Assembly (NCBI GenBank): GCA_963969595.1 | Contig: OZ018415.1 | Span: forward strand, 5,704,001 to 5,768,000 | Origin: Neckera pumila | Taxonomy: Eukaryota; Streptophyta; Bryopsida; Hypnales; Neckeraceae | Reading direction: 5' to 3' | DNA length: 64,000 nt | Part shown: piece by piece, positions 23,103 to 35,475 of the stretch | Layout of the letters: the number at the start of each line of letters is the position of its first letter | Numbering within the stretch: position 1 is the stretch's first letter | Position numbers and translations under genes: made by a program | The notes under the pieces: model-generated | The model's input: the letters and a program-made list of their open reading frames with translations, nothing else | Database searches by the model: none | What the model was told of the DNA's origin: nothing

Positions 23103-23696
23103 TTAACCCCTAAAGTCCCAAGGCCATTTTTCTGTCAAAAATCACTCAAAACTGCGACTTTTGTTGCATTCATCTAAAAGATCAGAAAAATATTTTTTTT
23201 TGAAGTAAACCGTAGGATCTTATACTACACTTTTTACAGATCATGTAGTAAAAATTTTGTGATGTTTGACCGTACGGATTGAAAGATATCAGCATTCAAA
23301 GTGAAAGAAAAAGTTTTTTCCAAGAAGATGCTCTAATTGCCCGAAAAACAAGATTGTCCATAACTTTCTCATAAAAAGTCCAAATGAAATGAATCAAAGC
23401 TTCCCAAATAGGCAAAAATATAATCTACAAGGAAAAAAAATTAAAAAAATTAAATTAAATTTTTTGCAAAATTTTTTTGCTGCCCCCTCTCCCCTGTTTT
23501 GAGCTTATTTGAGCATAACTTTTGCTCCCGGGCACCGATTGAAATAAAAATTACATTCCCCAAAAGCTAATAAGTTTTTCTATCTTATGGGAAAGTTTCA
23601 GAAAGTTTCATTAAAAATTGAGCTCATAGGAACCTGCCCAAAATCCATTTTGTCCCCCGTAGGGACAATGGGACTTTAGGGGTTAACATCCAAATC
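23103..23696 (+). mobile_element. TTAA-family element, copy 2 (594 bp, internally deleted)
   Basis: It begins TTAACCCCTAAAGTCCC and ends GGGACTTTAGGGGTTAA. It matches copies 1, 6 and 7 at both ends but lacks about 330 bp from the middle. Both TTAA are intact. Confidence 0.8.
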
Positions 23697-24033
23697 TCTT
23701 GTTAATAATATTTTTATACAAAGATATATATATTTATATAAGTTAAAATATGCAACAATTCATCTCAATTCTATCAAACTATTTTACAACAAAATGTTTG
23801 TCTTGATATTATAGTGTTTTATGTTACACAGTCTAGTAATAGGTATAGATTTATGTTAAGTTGAAAAACACAACTTTAAAATATATAATTAAACAAAATC
23901 AATTCAAATTTATTTCAATATTGTATATGTACCTCAACATTGCATATGCAGAGCAACAATTTCATTGCAGTATGTTTCAAACTGAAATTTTAGCAATTGA
24001 TGTTCAGGTTTCCATACTGGAAACTTAAGATGG

Positions 24034-24690
24034 TTAACCCCTAAAGGACCATTGTCATTTGGGGAACAAATGGGAATTTCGGGAGGTATCTACGGGCTGA
24101 AGTTTTGTCCTGATTTTTTGAAACTTTTTTTGAAGATAGAAAATTTGATTAACTTTGTAGGAATATCATTTTTTTTCAATCGGTGTCTGGGAACAAAAAT
24201 CATGCTCCAAACAGCTTAGAACTTGGAAGAGGGGGAGAGAAGGCAGCAAAAAAAATTCAAAAATTTGAATTTTTTTTTTCTCATAGATTATATTTCTGTC
24301 TACCTGGAAAGCTTTGATTCATTCCATTTGGATTGTTATGAGTAAGTTATGGACAATCTTATTTTTCGGGCAATTAGAGCATCTTCTTGAAAAAATAACT
24401 TGGATTCATTTCTGAATACAATTTTTACAATTTTTCAAAAAACAAATTTCTACATTGTTTAATTTGCTTGCTAGAACAATCTCAACATTGGGATTAGTGC
24501 ATTTTAATTCCATTTTAGAGATATCAATAATTTTAATTTTCCTTCTATCTTGTACCTACTTCTACTTAAAAAAATTTTGAAGTATGAAAATTGCGTTTTT
24601 TTGAATTTTTTTTTTCCCTAGGCTCTCAACACAATTCTCCACCATAAAGATTTAAAGCTCGAATCTTTGTATTGCAAAAGATTGATTCTA
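24034..24690 (-). mobile_element. TTAA-family element, copy 3 (inverted, truncated)
   Basis: It begins TTAACCCCTAAAGGACC and runs in reverse orientation relative to copy 2, only about 340 bp away. Similarity to the family ends near 24690 without the second terminus. Confidence 0.7.
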
Positions 24691-24874
24691 ATGATAAAAA
24701 AAATTGTGAATTCAACAAGTCTATGCCCAACAACCGAAGGAACATCAATGGGCTTTCTTTAATAACGGCTTCGATTCTTGAAAAATGGCCTATTTGCATC
24801 AGTCTTCCGGAACAGAGCAAACTCGTTAACGTCAACGGGGTGTTACAAAATCTGGGTAAAATACACAACTCAAG

Positions 24875-25675
24875 GTATCCATACCTTAAGTTTGGCGTTT
24901 TGTTTTGTTTTGTTGAGATCTCCCGGATCGTGGGACCCCGGCCAAGTGCTTGGTACCGTCAGAAAGCTCTTGGCAAAGAGGGGTGCACGGGCTTGGTTTT
25001 GTGGCGTTTTGACCCACAATGCAGAAGTTATTGAATTTCAAAGTATTTATGGAATCAAAAAATTAGAAAAATACTTTTACTTTGATTTTGGTGGCAATAT
25101 TGGTACCATCAGAAAGGGCTCGGCAAGGAGGGGTGCATGGGCTTGGTTTTGTGGCGTCTGGACCTATTGTGTGAAAGTTATTGAATTTCAAAGTTTTTAT
25201 TATGACTTTAATAATTAGAAAATTACTTTGCTTTTGTTTTGGCTATGGCATCGGTACAGGGCTACACTATCCATACCTTAAGTTTGGCTGTTTGTTTTGT
25301 TTGTTTGTTTTGTTACGTTGTGTTCTCCCATACTTTGCAGCCTTCGGCCGTGTGCTTGGTACCGTTGGAAAGCTCTTGGCAAAGAGGGGTGCATGGGCTT
25401 AATTTTGTGGCATTTGGAGCTATAGTGTGGAAGTTATTGAATTTTGAAGTATTTATGGATTAAAAAAATTAGAAAATTATTTTTACTTTGATTTTGGTTG
25501 CATTCTTGGTACTGTTGGAAAGCTCTTGGCAAGGAGGGGTGGATAGGCTTTGTTTTGTGGTATTTGGAATGACGGTGTGAGAGGATATTGAATTTCAAAG
25601 TTTTTATTACGAATTAAAAAATTAGAAAATTATTTTGACTATGATTTTGGCTGTGGCAACGGCACAGGGCACAAT
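24875..25675. repeat. Tandem array, ~140-150-bp monomers in a higher-order pattern
   Basis: At least four monomers contain GGTACCGT-like starts, GAAAGCTCTTGGCAA, GAGGGGTGCATGGGCTT and AGTTATTGAATTTCAAAGT. A CCATACCTTAAGTTTGGC block heads the first and third units (near 24877 and 25270). This suggests that two monomers plus this header form a higher-order unit of roughly 390 bp. Confidence 0.8.
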
Positions 25676-26577
25676 AATGATTCGATGAAGGTTTGCGATA
25701 TACGTTCAACAGCAGACGCATGTTTTGCTAAATCAAACAGAAATCTACTCGAGCAAAAAACACATTTTCATGAGGAAACTACAAGACTGTCTAGACCAGC
25801 CTTCCAACTTTTGGCCAACATTCCAACTTAGACAATGCAGCATCTTCCGATTGTCTTTTGTCTCAAAATTTATAATACAAGGGGCGTATGATAAGTACCA
25901 GCCTGTGTGACATACAGATCAGTTCATCACAAGGGGGTCTTTCTTTCACTGTCATGCAGGTGCATACTCCAAGCCGAAGCCTACTGGAAAATCTGAGCAA
26001 TGAGATAGCACCTTAGTTGCTGTGTTGCTTCCCAATGCAAAAGAATCTTTGTCAGCTGCTAAACTAACCATTTGCCAGATCATATAATACAAGCGAAAAT
26101 TTGTCAAAAGAATTTGAACTGGTCACTTTTGCCACCATCTCTCCATGTGGCACGCATAAGCTAAGGACATAATTAACCACTCTTCTGTCAGTGTTCTGCC
26201 GATGTTGGCAAGAACAAGGACGAAAGCACGTGTCCACACCCTCCTTTGTTCCTGACATGACTTTGAATTCTTTCACAACGCCAATGTAATCATGAACCGT
26301 ATTTCATGCTAACGCCCAAATTCGTCAAAGTCCGTCGTCCATCAGTCTTCATAAATTACAGCTCCCAAACGCACTGACAGGCAGATACGGCATTGACGTT
26401 CATATGAGAAGAACAAGATGAGTCACCTTAATCGACTTCCCCAAACAGAGCTCCTTCTTCCCTGAGAGAATCCACCAATATCAAAAAGTTCGACTTAGTA
26501 AAAAGGACAATCAACCACTATATTCTGTTGAACAAGTACGCAAAGCCAGAAAGGGAATTAAAACACAAAACGTTGCG
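25676..26577. other. Intergenic / 3' flank of the SAM-PH gene
   Basis: Low-copy-looking sequence with mixed composition. The part near 26577 should hold the 3' UTR of the SAM-PH gene. No other gene was recognised. Confidence 0.4.
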
Positions 26578-29500
26578 CTAGGGTTGGGTGAACCTTTCAA
26601 GAAATTCTGCATCTGATTCAGCAGAATTACGGCCTTTCTCCCCTACTTTAACACGAGGTGAAATGTCTCTCAAAAGGTCCCCGTAATTATATCCGCCTTT
26701 TATAGCCGATAACCAGCAGTCGATCTGCACAACGAGACCAACACAAACGATTATTCTCAAGTGACTGAAGACGAGCTCACCCTATAGCGGGAAGACTCCC
26801 AGAATCACAAATTGCTCGAATCACACTTAGAGCTTCAACTGCCTACAATGATAATGAAACCAACACCTAATTAATAATTCCTCCATGAAGCGCTTGAATT
26901 TTAAGAAGTATACTCATAATTCTGATAAATAATTCGACACTTCGGCTGCATTGAATGTAGTATAAAAAAAAAAAAAATTGATGTCTGGAGGTTCCCTCAT
27001 CACACACCTGAAGGGTAAAAAGTGATGCACACTCCAGACGTAGTCCGTGGCAAGTGGTAATGTGAAATGCTGACCAGCGAGTGTCACCTTGGTGATGTAA
27101 ATGATTTGGGATCATGCCAATCTCCACAATTTCACTTCTCATAATTGTGCCTTGTGGTCTTAGATCTAAAATGATGTGCTCTCATTAGATTCCAGACGAT
27201 GTTCATTTTGACCAAAATCAAAATACAGATTAAAACCAAATAAATCACTGAGAACGGATAGATGAGATCAGTGAATGAAGGCATTTCTCTATCGAGACTC
27301 AATAACAGTAATGAAAATACTTTTTGAGACATGCCAACGCATTTCATAACCGTGATGATTAGCTTCTAGTATTATCAAGGATCTAACGTCACAACCGCCT
27401 ACACATCCTAGCTATTTAAAACACGTGAAGAAAGAAAACGTCAATAATAGCTACTCAGGCAGATACAAGACACTGATATTCACCTGTTGCATGCAGGAAA
27501 AAAAAAATGGATGATCCTCGAATCACGACAAAACGTAGCAACCAATCATCAACATCAGTATCGTCCTGAGGTGGCTCCCCTGACAACGCTGTCCATCTCT
27601 GCAAAGCAAAACAGTGGAATTTCAGAAGAATTCATTCAAGGATGTCTGATATCTAGGACGACCAGCGTTCAATCTCAAAATAATTATACCCCTAAACAAG
27701 AATATGAGATAGGGAACACATTGAAGCCCATCTCAAATGAGGATCAGGTGCCACTAACATAATACTCAATCAAAGAATGTGCAAACACCATCTATGAAAC
27801 TGTTGAAAATCCGAAAACTCACCTACATATCGAACTATTGAGTAAATTAACAGGCAGTACATGCAAGATTACAACCCTTGCCAACTGAACTCAAACCAGT
27901 TGGTCAATATCAGGAGATGAGATTCTGAGAATTGAAATTTTGATGAATTCATCAATACTTAACTCAAGAAAATATAAAGTGTTTACTTACTGTCCGTGTG
28001 TGGAGGTAGCTAGAAAGCTGAGAAGTTCGTAACACTTCATCAACATGAGCCAACCTGCCATGGGAGTATTTAAGTCAACAGAGGTGAAAGTATCCTACAT
28101 CAAAGTCCACATCTTGCACGAGCAGATTTGGGCCACAGACCCATTCCAATCACATTGCTTTATTGAACTTTGATCTAAAATAGATGAATAAGTGCATCCC
28201 TCTTCAGTAGACTTCTAGCCCAGATCAACTACAGCCTTTAATCACACAGAGAAAGATTAATACAAGTGAGAAAAACTTCTAAACAATCGCACAGAAAAAC
28301 ATTGTACTGCTTAATCTCCAAATTTACATGGTGATCACCCAAGATCATATGAACGTACTGCGCAAGATGTAATGTCTCCCGTTCTTCAGCACTCACAATT
28401 TCTCCTCGCAAGTTCTGCACTTCTCTCTCAAGAGCCTCTTCCTGTAATAAACATATAGAAGAACAACTCGCCATGTTAATTTCGTTGAAATCTTACTACG
28501 ATGAATGCCAAGCTCACCACCACTAATAGACTAGGCATATGGCGATAACTAAGACTACTAGCCCAATATATTATCCTACTAAAAATTACCCAGCTCAGTC
28601 ACCACGACAAACACAGCCAAGGTCCATCAGGATTTTCAACCTGGTCATCTTTTCCCCACTGGATTCTTGGCATCTTCCAATTCTTTCGAGGAGAAACTGA
28701 TAAGTCATGATAATCTCTGAGATATGCACCTTTGTCTGACCTGATACCACGAGCACAAATTACTAACAAGTATCAGTACAAAATCTTCACTATATTTGAT
28801 ACCCGCACCCGTGAGTAAAGTATAGGAAGTATTGAAGAAGAATGTGAAGCACTCTTTGGAAAGTCCAGAAGGACGATAATAAAGGAAAACCAGGATAGCT
28901 TTAAGGCTAGAACCAAAGACTTCGCATTGGAGAATATGTGGTTCAAATATTCCAGGTCCAAGATACATAAATGAAAACATACGCACGGAATGCCACAGAA
29001 ATGCAATGAGGTAGAAAATAAGCATGATCAGACGCCACGCAATGGTTTGACTGCAGATTATCCAACTACTACTGTAAGCGAAACAAAATTCTCACTCATT
29101 CTCAAGAGAAGTCTGTACACAGTACCTCGCGCTCTGCGGTGTACCAGGAGGCGTGGAGCAGTTAACAGTACCCTTGACCTTCACACGACTTGGCCAAGAA
29201 ACCAAAGGCCTCTCACCTTGAGTCATTAGCCACCGTCTGGCCACCTACCACACCGAGTATTGCGTCCAATCACAACCAAGTTACCGTATATGTTAAACTG
29301 CTAACTCGATACATCCTGCAGAGCGATTCTTTTCAAGATTTAACCCTTTAAGGACTAAAAAACCCAATTTGGGCCTCATATATTTTAAGCAATTTTGAAA
29401 AAAATTATGGGGATTTTTATTTATTTTAATAATTATTTATTTAAACCAATGCATGCAATATTCTTCACTCAAGCTAATGATATAATAAAATTTTCCATTT

Positions 29501-30365
29501 AGATTATACTTTCTACAATATGACCAATCAAAATCCACAACTTAAAACCATGAATTCTTAGTACATGGTTAAATGGATCCATTTACTTTTGAAAGACACG
29601 CGAAAATTCCAAATCCCAGAAGTGGATTTCAGATATCGCCAAAATGGGACTTGACCAGCGACAGTAAAACCATACAGACAGCACAGAAATAAAAGTTCAG
29701 TTTTCTGAGGAGATCAAAGAAGAATCCATACCTGCGGAAAGATCCACAACAAATACAACTGAAAACTAATCGCCAAAGAGAGAATAATATCCCTTCACAT
29801 AGCTATTAATCCCGCCATCAATTTTGACGATGCATAGTGAAAACACACCTTCAATAAGAGCCACTCTTGATCAGTCATGCTAGAACATGCCTGATGACTT
29901 CGTTGTAAGGTTAGTAGGCCCAATCCATCCACTCCCTCGTTAATGAATTTGCTGGAAATCTCTGCTCAAGTACCACGAATCCATTAAAAACTCAACCTGC
30001 ATGCACTAATAAGTCTCAAAATGCGTGAAGTTCATTCGTACTGATTCTTTAAAGCTCCATTCGATATTTACAATAACCTGAATACAAACCACAGCCGTTA
30101 TCTACTGATGCGGAAGAACAGATTAAACACGGCATAAAACTCAACAACACAATTGAGGCCATTGTAGAAACCTACCTTGCAGTCGATCGGGCTCTGCCGG
30201 CACACTATGCAGAAGCCAATGGTTTACTTGCTCAACAGTCCAAGAAAGTACGACACTAGTCTGATCAGGTAGTAACGGAGGAGAATGCTCCTTATCCGTT
30301 TTCAAAGAATCCTCTTGCAACTTCTGTTCTTCCACAGGCTGCAAGGGATCTACGACGCCAGACAT
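26578..30365 (-). CDS. SAM domain + coiled coil + PH domain protein, 7 coding exons, 289 aa
   Basis: Exons (minus): 30176-30365, 29849-29961, 28359-28441, 27991-28054, 27484-27598, 27008-27165, 26578-26724. All junctions are GT-AG and in phase. The N-terminal 40 residues are acidic and probably disordered. Residues about 41-95 (SWTVEQVNHWLL to INEGVDGLGLLTL) look like a SAM domain. Residues 100-148 (EEALEREVQNLRGEIVSAEE) are a coiled coil. Residues 151-255 are a PH domain: RWTALSGEP, DDWLLRFVVIRGSSIFFF, TRWSAFHITTCHGLRLEC and the C-terminal helix IDCWLSAI with the invariant Trp. The tail ends EFLERFTQP. It probably binds membrane phosphoinositides and a protein partner; this is inferred from the domains only. 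An acceptor TTTAG lies just before the ATG, so there is a 5' UTR intron. Intron 2 contains one TTAA-element end near 29340. Confidence 0.85.
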
Positions 30366-30870
30366 TCCTAAACAACAAGAAAGCCAGTCCGACCAAATAA
30401 GAGCAAGCCTATAAAACCTCGCACTAACGCAAAAGACTGGTTGCTACATTATTCCCTACCATGAGTCGCCAGTTTTCAATTAACGCGCACAGAAAAATGG
30501 ATCTAAAACCGACAACATCATCTACACCCCTGTTCAATCAATATCAACCGCATCTACGCAAAAACAGAAATAGACATAGGAGAGACACACGACGGCTATT
30601 ATTCAATGAATTCAAAGACCTAAATAACCGATTCCGAAAAACTTAGACGCTACTGCGGAAACCCCGAATTGCGCATGAAAAAATCCATTGACCACCATTT
30701 CCGGCGCAAATTATCCCAATCGAATGAGAAAGTTCTTTTCTACAAAGAAAGAGCGTCGGCGCGTGTGATGAAGTTGAGTACCTGAGCAAAAAGGCGAGCG
30801 ATCGCGCATACTCGGGCAGCCTCGGAGCTATTCTTGACCTCGCGCTTCTGTCTCTCTTGCTCGCTTCCAA
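30366..30870 (-). promoter_or_regulatory. 5' UTR intron and leader exon of the SAM-PH gene
   Basis: A donor (TTGCTCAG then GTACTC) at 30781 and an acceptor ending at 30368 define a likely 5' UTR intron of about 410 bp. An ATG at 30868-30870 opens a frame that would be spliced out of phase with the main protein, so it would be an upstream ORF if transcribed. No TATA box was assigned. Confidence 0.45.
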
Positions 30871-31040
30871 TCCCCACGCCCGCTCTGCACTCTGAACCTA
30901 CGAACTCACTATTCGTTATTTACTTATACAAGCGTATTATACCATAGTTGAATACGAATACGTGTACGGATTCGTATCCCTCCGTAATTATCGGTATATT
31001 TGGAATAGCCAGTTGCATTAGCAATAGGTAAGGGCTTGTA

Positions 31041-31524
31041 AGCATAACATTATTAACCTTCATTGGGGTCCGTTTTGCTCCCCGAATATTAGGACCCTCC
31101 CCAGCGAATGACATCCACAGGCTGAATCTTGTCAAAGATACAGTGTTCTGCTGTCCAATGAGGTTTGCTGAAATATAGCTAAACTTCCCCCTTAAGCATC
31201 CGGGGGGGATTATCCCACCTGTTAGAGGGAACGAAATACCAGCGTTAACAATGTTATGAGGTGGGTACCTCCAAAACCAGCCGGGGTGAACTGACCCGCT
31301 TGGCATAACATTATTAAGCTTCACTGGGGGATTCGTTTGTGCTCCCTTCAAAACAGGAGCCCCCCAGCAAATTACATGACAATCCCTGACAGTACTGACA
31401 ATATGTCGGGACCCTAAACCAATCAGATTGTCAATCTTTTAACTTAAGTCTCCCCCCAGGCATATAGGGGGGGAATAATACCTCCACCTAGGGGGAGGTA
31501 TCAGACCCGGTAAACAATGTTATG
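31041..31524. mobile_element. Two tandem MITEs with CATAACATT termini
   Basis: Unit 1 (about 31042-31258) starts CATAACATTATTAAC and ends GTTAACAATGTTATG. Unit 2 (about 31303-31524) starts CATAACATTATTAAG and ends AAACAATGTTATG. The interiors are GC-richer than the surroundings and align loosely, with C-runs and G-runs in the same order (CCCCCTTAAGCATCCGGGGG against CCCCCAGGCATATAGGGGG). They sit about 150 bp upstream of the SAM-PH gene leader. Confidence 0.7.
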
Positions 31525-32660
31525 TGAGCGGTCCCTCAGGGAAACATTGAAATTTTTTATTTTTCACACATGATAAAATTTGCAAATTTTGAATTCATAC
31601 TTGCAATCAGAGGCTTCAAATTTGCTCACAGTGGTGTACAAGGTAAATTAACCAAGCACAAAATAGGGGGCTTTTTTTTTACTCGCAATTTGAAAAAAAT
31701 TAAAAATTATTGTGAATTTTAAAACAAAAGGTGAAACAATCATATCAAATGCAATTGATGGTGGGACTTTTTGGAAATCTCTCCAATTTTATATCAATAT
31801 TTTCAAAAAAAATCTATATTTTAAATAGAATTACAAATGAATAGCAGAAGATTATCATTGAAGAGTACCAATAGAAAACAAATGCTTTTTAGGCTCCAAT
31901 ATCAAGAACAAGAGGAGAATGGAGAGTACAATTGTTGGAATTGTACTACAAAATGATGATTTTAAGGAATTCAATGGCTAGAGCCATGATATCATTAAGT
32001 CAATGCAAAGGATTCAATTATTTCCCACAATTTGGAGGAATGTCTTTGATCATCATTGCAACAATGTAAGAAATTAATCCCTAAATGCTCAACTTGGATT
32101 CTGAATATTTGAAAAAATACTCTTCATCGAATTAATATTTGCTGCAAAAGCTTTAAGAAACATCATGTAATATAGATATTTTGGAAGATTTCAATTGCTT
32201 ATTATAAATTTTCAAATTTTATTTTACTATCTTTACAATCTCTTGCATCCATGAAGACAAGAGTAGCCCCCTTCTAGTCTACAATGGAAAGTCATATTTT
32301 TTATTTGACCACCAATAATGCATCTTTCTTGCTATTTTTAAAAGCTGAGTTGACGAAAATACATATGAAATACTCTTGATGCCGTTCTTTTACCATTTTG
32401 ATGGGATGAATTCCAAAATTCTGCACATGCACAATGACCGAAAAATCAACCATAAATATTAGAGTTTGTATGTCGACCTTAGATTAATAGGTCACTACAT
32501 ACAAGACAATCACCTCATTGTTGAAAATTCTGACAAAAAAAGAAACTGACTTATCAAATTTCACCCTCCTCGTCAGCTTGTTTTTTTGGTCAAAATCTCC
32601 AACAACGAAGAAATTGTCCAACATAAACGCCCATCCAGAAATCAAGCCAGAAAGAGACAC
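31525..32660. other. AT-rich intergenic with dispersed repeat
   Basis: 31560-31680 matches 2480-2600 (TTGCAATCAGAGGC and GCACAAAATAGGGG blocks). A TTAATCCCTAAATGC terminus-like sequence lies at about 32074. No gene was recognised. Confidence 0.45.
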
Positions 32661-32905
32661 CTACACAAAATAGTGAAATTAGGTTACCCCACATTAATTT
32701 CTCGACATTCCACACTATAGAAATATTCACTCTTTTGTATAGTGATGCATTCAATTCAAAGCCATGTGTAGGGCACAGATTTGTGCATCAGTTCAAGGCT
32801 TGGTTTTGAAAGTAGTATGCGCCTCCATGTGGAACAAGCATTGATCCACATGTGGAGGTAATTTATCTAACCCGTAAGGCAACCTAATTTCACTATTTTA
32901 TGTAG
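32661..32905. mobile_element. MITE, CTACACAAAATA family, copy 1
   Basis: The left terminus CTACACAAAATAGTGAAATT is inverted at the right end (AATTTCACTATTTTATGTAG). Length is about 245 bp. A second copy lies at 49255-49486. Confidence 0.75.
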
Positions 32906-32979
32906 TTGAAATGTGTGATGGATGAGTGAAAAATCTGTAATCACTAGTTATGCAAATTTCATACATTAAAGAGGATATT

Positions 32980-33229
32980 AGAGTTATTCGTAAAGTCCCC
33001 CCAGTTTGGAGGACTTTTTCTCAAATATCCTCTGACGGTTTAGGCACCACAGGCGACTACGACCCCACAGGCAAAGTCCAGACGAAACTTCTTTTTGGTT
33101 GATTTGGGCACAAAAGAAACTTTGAAACCCACTTTTGTATTGGGTACGGGCAGCTTTTTGCCCAAAACCTGCTTTTTTACAAAACTGCATGGTTTAAACC
33201 CCGATTTTGGGTTCTTTACAAATAACTCT
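32980..33229. mobile_element. MITE with AGAGTTATTCGTAAAG termini
   Basis: Left AGAGTTATTCGTAAAG and right CTTTACAAATAACTCT are inverted copies and the element is 250 bp. A similar left end, AGAGTTAATCGTAAAG, occurs near 51012. Confidence 0.7.
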
Positions 33230-33530
33230 ATTATAGGAAATAATATGTTCTACTTTTGAATACGAGATTTCATTACATTCAAGTAGCCTTCAAAGAGGCT
33301 GCCTTTCCTTCTCCGGAGTCTTCATCCATGAAACTGATCCTCAAATAATTAATGTAAGCTTAGGTACCAAGACAGTGGCAGTAAATTATAATTTTTTTCT
33401 TTTTCTTTGTTGATTTTAGGACCAAACATACAAATCAACAAGTATTTGTAGAAAAGATGTTGGCAAAGAATCCAATAAATAATGCATTACAATCATTGGT
33501 CATCAATAACATATTATGGGTTTTCTAGTA

Positions 33531-34139
33531 AAAATACAACTCTATATATACACATGGGGTGGTAGGAAGTAGAACAACCCATGTGGGATAAATAAATTTG
33601 AATTTGTAGTTTCTCAAGCACTCATAGTTGTCACAAACAAAGAATTGTGTTAAAAGTAGAATTTTAGACCTCATTTAGGCATAGTAAAATAACTTTTTTC
33701 AAAAAACTTTTAACTAAAAAAAGTTGTTAAATGAATACAAGTTTCACCTCCAAAAATTCTTTTGGCATTTTGAATCTCTAATAAAAAGTTATGGACAAAT
33801 TTCAGAGAGGGTTTGGAATGGACATTTTCTTTAACATTTTTCCAACCCCTCTCTGAAATTTGTCCATAACTTTTTATTAAAGATTCAAAATGTCAAACGG
33901 ATTTTTGGAGGTGAAACTTGTATTCATTTACCAATTTTTTTTAGTTCAAAGTTTTTTGAAAAAAGTTATTTTACTATGCCTAAATGAGGTCTGAAATTCT
34001 ACTTTTAACACAATTCTTTGTTTGTGACTTAACTATGAGTACTTAAGAAACTACAAATTCAAATTTATTTATCCCACATGGGTTGTTCTACCTCCTACCA
34101 CCCCATGTGTATATATAGAGTTGTCTTTTCAATTGGAAA
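33531..34139. mobile_element. Large foldback with ~285-bp inverted arms
   Basis: The arms (about 33531-33825 and 33845-34139) are near-identical inverted copies separated by only about 20-30 bp. Outer ends share ACAACTCTATATATACACAT. The RNA would form a very long hairpin. Confidence 0.85.
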
Positions 34140-34951
34140 CACAAAACATGAATGACAATAACATCAAAGTGATGTAATTCAAGCGTTGAGATAATTGGTA
34201 CCTATAAATTGATTGCTATTTTGAATAAGTTTGCTATTTTATTTACAGTTTTATTTCAAAGTACTTAATTTGCCGTTAACCCCAATGTGCAGCTGCGACC
34301 TTGTAACTGACTCAAACACCTTGCTGAGTTCTGACAAGTTTCGCCAAATGTCCTTGTAGTTACTGATTTGGTGTGGAATATACCACACCTTTTCATCCCT
34401 CGGATGAAATGATGTGGTATATTCCACATCATTCCGTCCGGGGAAGGCAGTCACAGTGACTGCTACTGAATGTTATGTTTCTGGTGGGGGTTTACGGTCT
34501 TGTGATGGTAAAGATTACTTGTTGTTACAAAACATTTATTTTTTATTAATTGAATCATTAAAAAGACTTCACTTTACCTCGAAATGATTAGGAAAAAAAT
34601 AAGCTTTCAACCAGTTGGAAATATTTTGAAGGAATTCCTCAAAGTTCCGTGCTGTCTACTATGACTGGGACTGTGATCTGATTTTGGTTTCACCACAAAA
34701 ATTTCATTTGTGACTTCAGGAAATCCTGGTATCACATGGAACTCATTGTCGGTAGTTTCAGTTGTCAGTGTTGGACTTCCTGTCTGGAGTTTTCTGTGAA
34801 ACTGACAAGGTAGAATCACCAGTTGTCAACCATGCCCAAAACCCTATCGGTGAGGATGAAGTACTTCTAACCAAGGTTGAAACAGATTTCAACGGAAGTT
34901 AGGGATGTGTTTTTTTGGTCTTTTTTAAGGTTGGGATTAATAAGGTTATGA
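34140..34951. other. Intergenic with short hairpins, no gene recognised
   Basis: A palindrome at about 34371-34430 repeats GTGGAATATACCACA inverted. Two short minus-strand frames (34251-34454, 34607-34819) have ordinary composition but no motif I recognise. They could be remnants of a coding sequence. Confidence 0.3.
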
Positions 34952-35230
34952 TAAGGTAACTACACCTAAAATCGCACAATCTATATTCTTGCCTAAAATG
35001 TATTCCCACTATTCATATGACTCTATGATTGCTTTTGGGTACACCTATTCTCAACACTTTGAAAATTCGTAGTTTATTCACACGGTGTCCAAAAAATGCA
35101 TTCTTAGAGAATCTAGAACCCCCTTTTGACTACCAATGGGACCCCACAAAAAAAATTCAATATAATAGTGAAAACCATGCTGAATCAAGCTGAATTGCTT
35201 AACTGTGCAATTTAAGGTGCAGTTACCTTA
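34952..35230. mobile_element. TAAGGTAACT-family MITE, copy B1 (279 bp)
   Basis: The left end TAAGGTAACTACACCTAAAA is inverted at the right end (read inward TAAGGTAACTGCACCTTAAA). Relatives lie at 12222-12400, 13150-13368, 40930-41222 and 45553-46650. A single TTAA lies at 35199-35202, where another copy of this family carries an inserted TTAA element. Confidence 0.8.
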
Positions 35231-35475
35231 CATGTCCCCAAGTAGTGACCGAGAAAGTAGGAAGTAGTGAATAGAAAAGTATTCCTTGAATGATCAGAAT
35301 TGGAAGACTCTAGACATTGGCTACTAGTGAAATGCACTTTTTGGCTCCTACAATTCACTGTAATTTTAATTTGGTGAATAATATTCTAGAATTGTGCTGT
35401 CCCTATATTTCCTATCTTTTTACATGGGGAAAATTTCCACCACCTCTTACTGCGCATGATTAGCTCCAAAATTGC

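Noticed and set aside
30643..30870. Upstream ATG frame starting at 30870 (minus)
   Set aside because: Splicing to the next exon puts it out of frame with the SAM-PH protein, so it is at most an upstream ORF.
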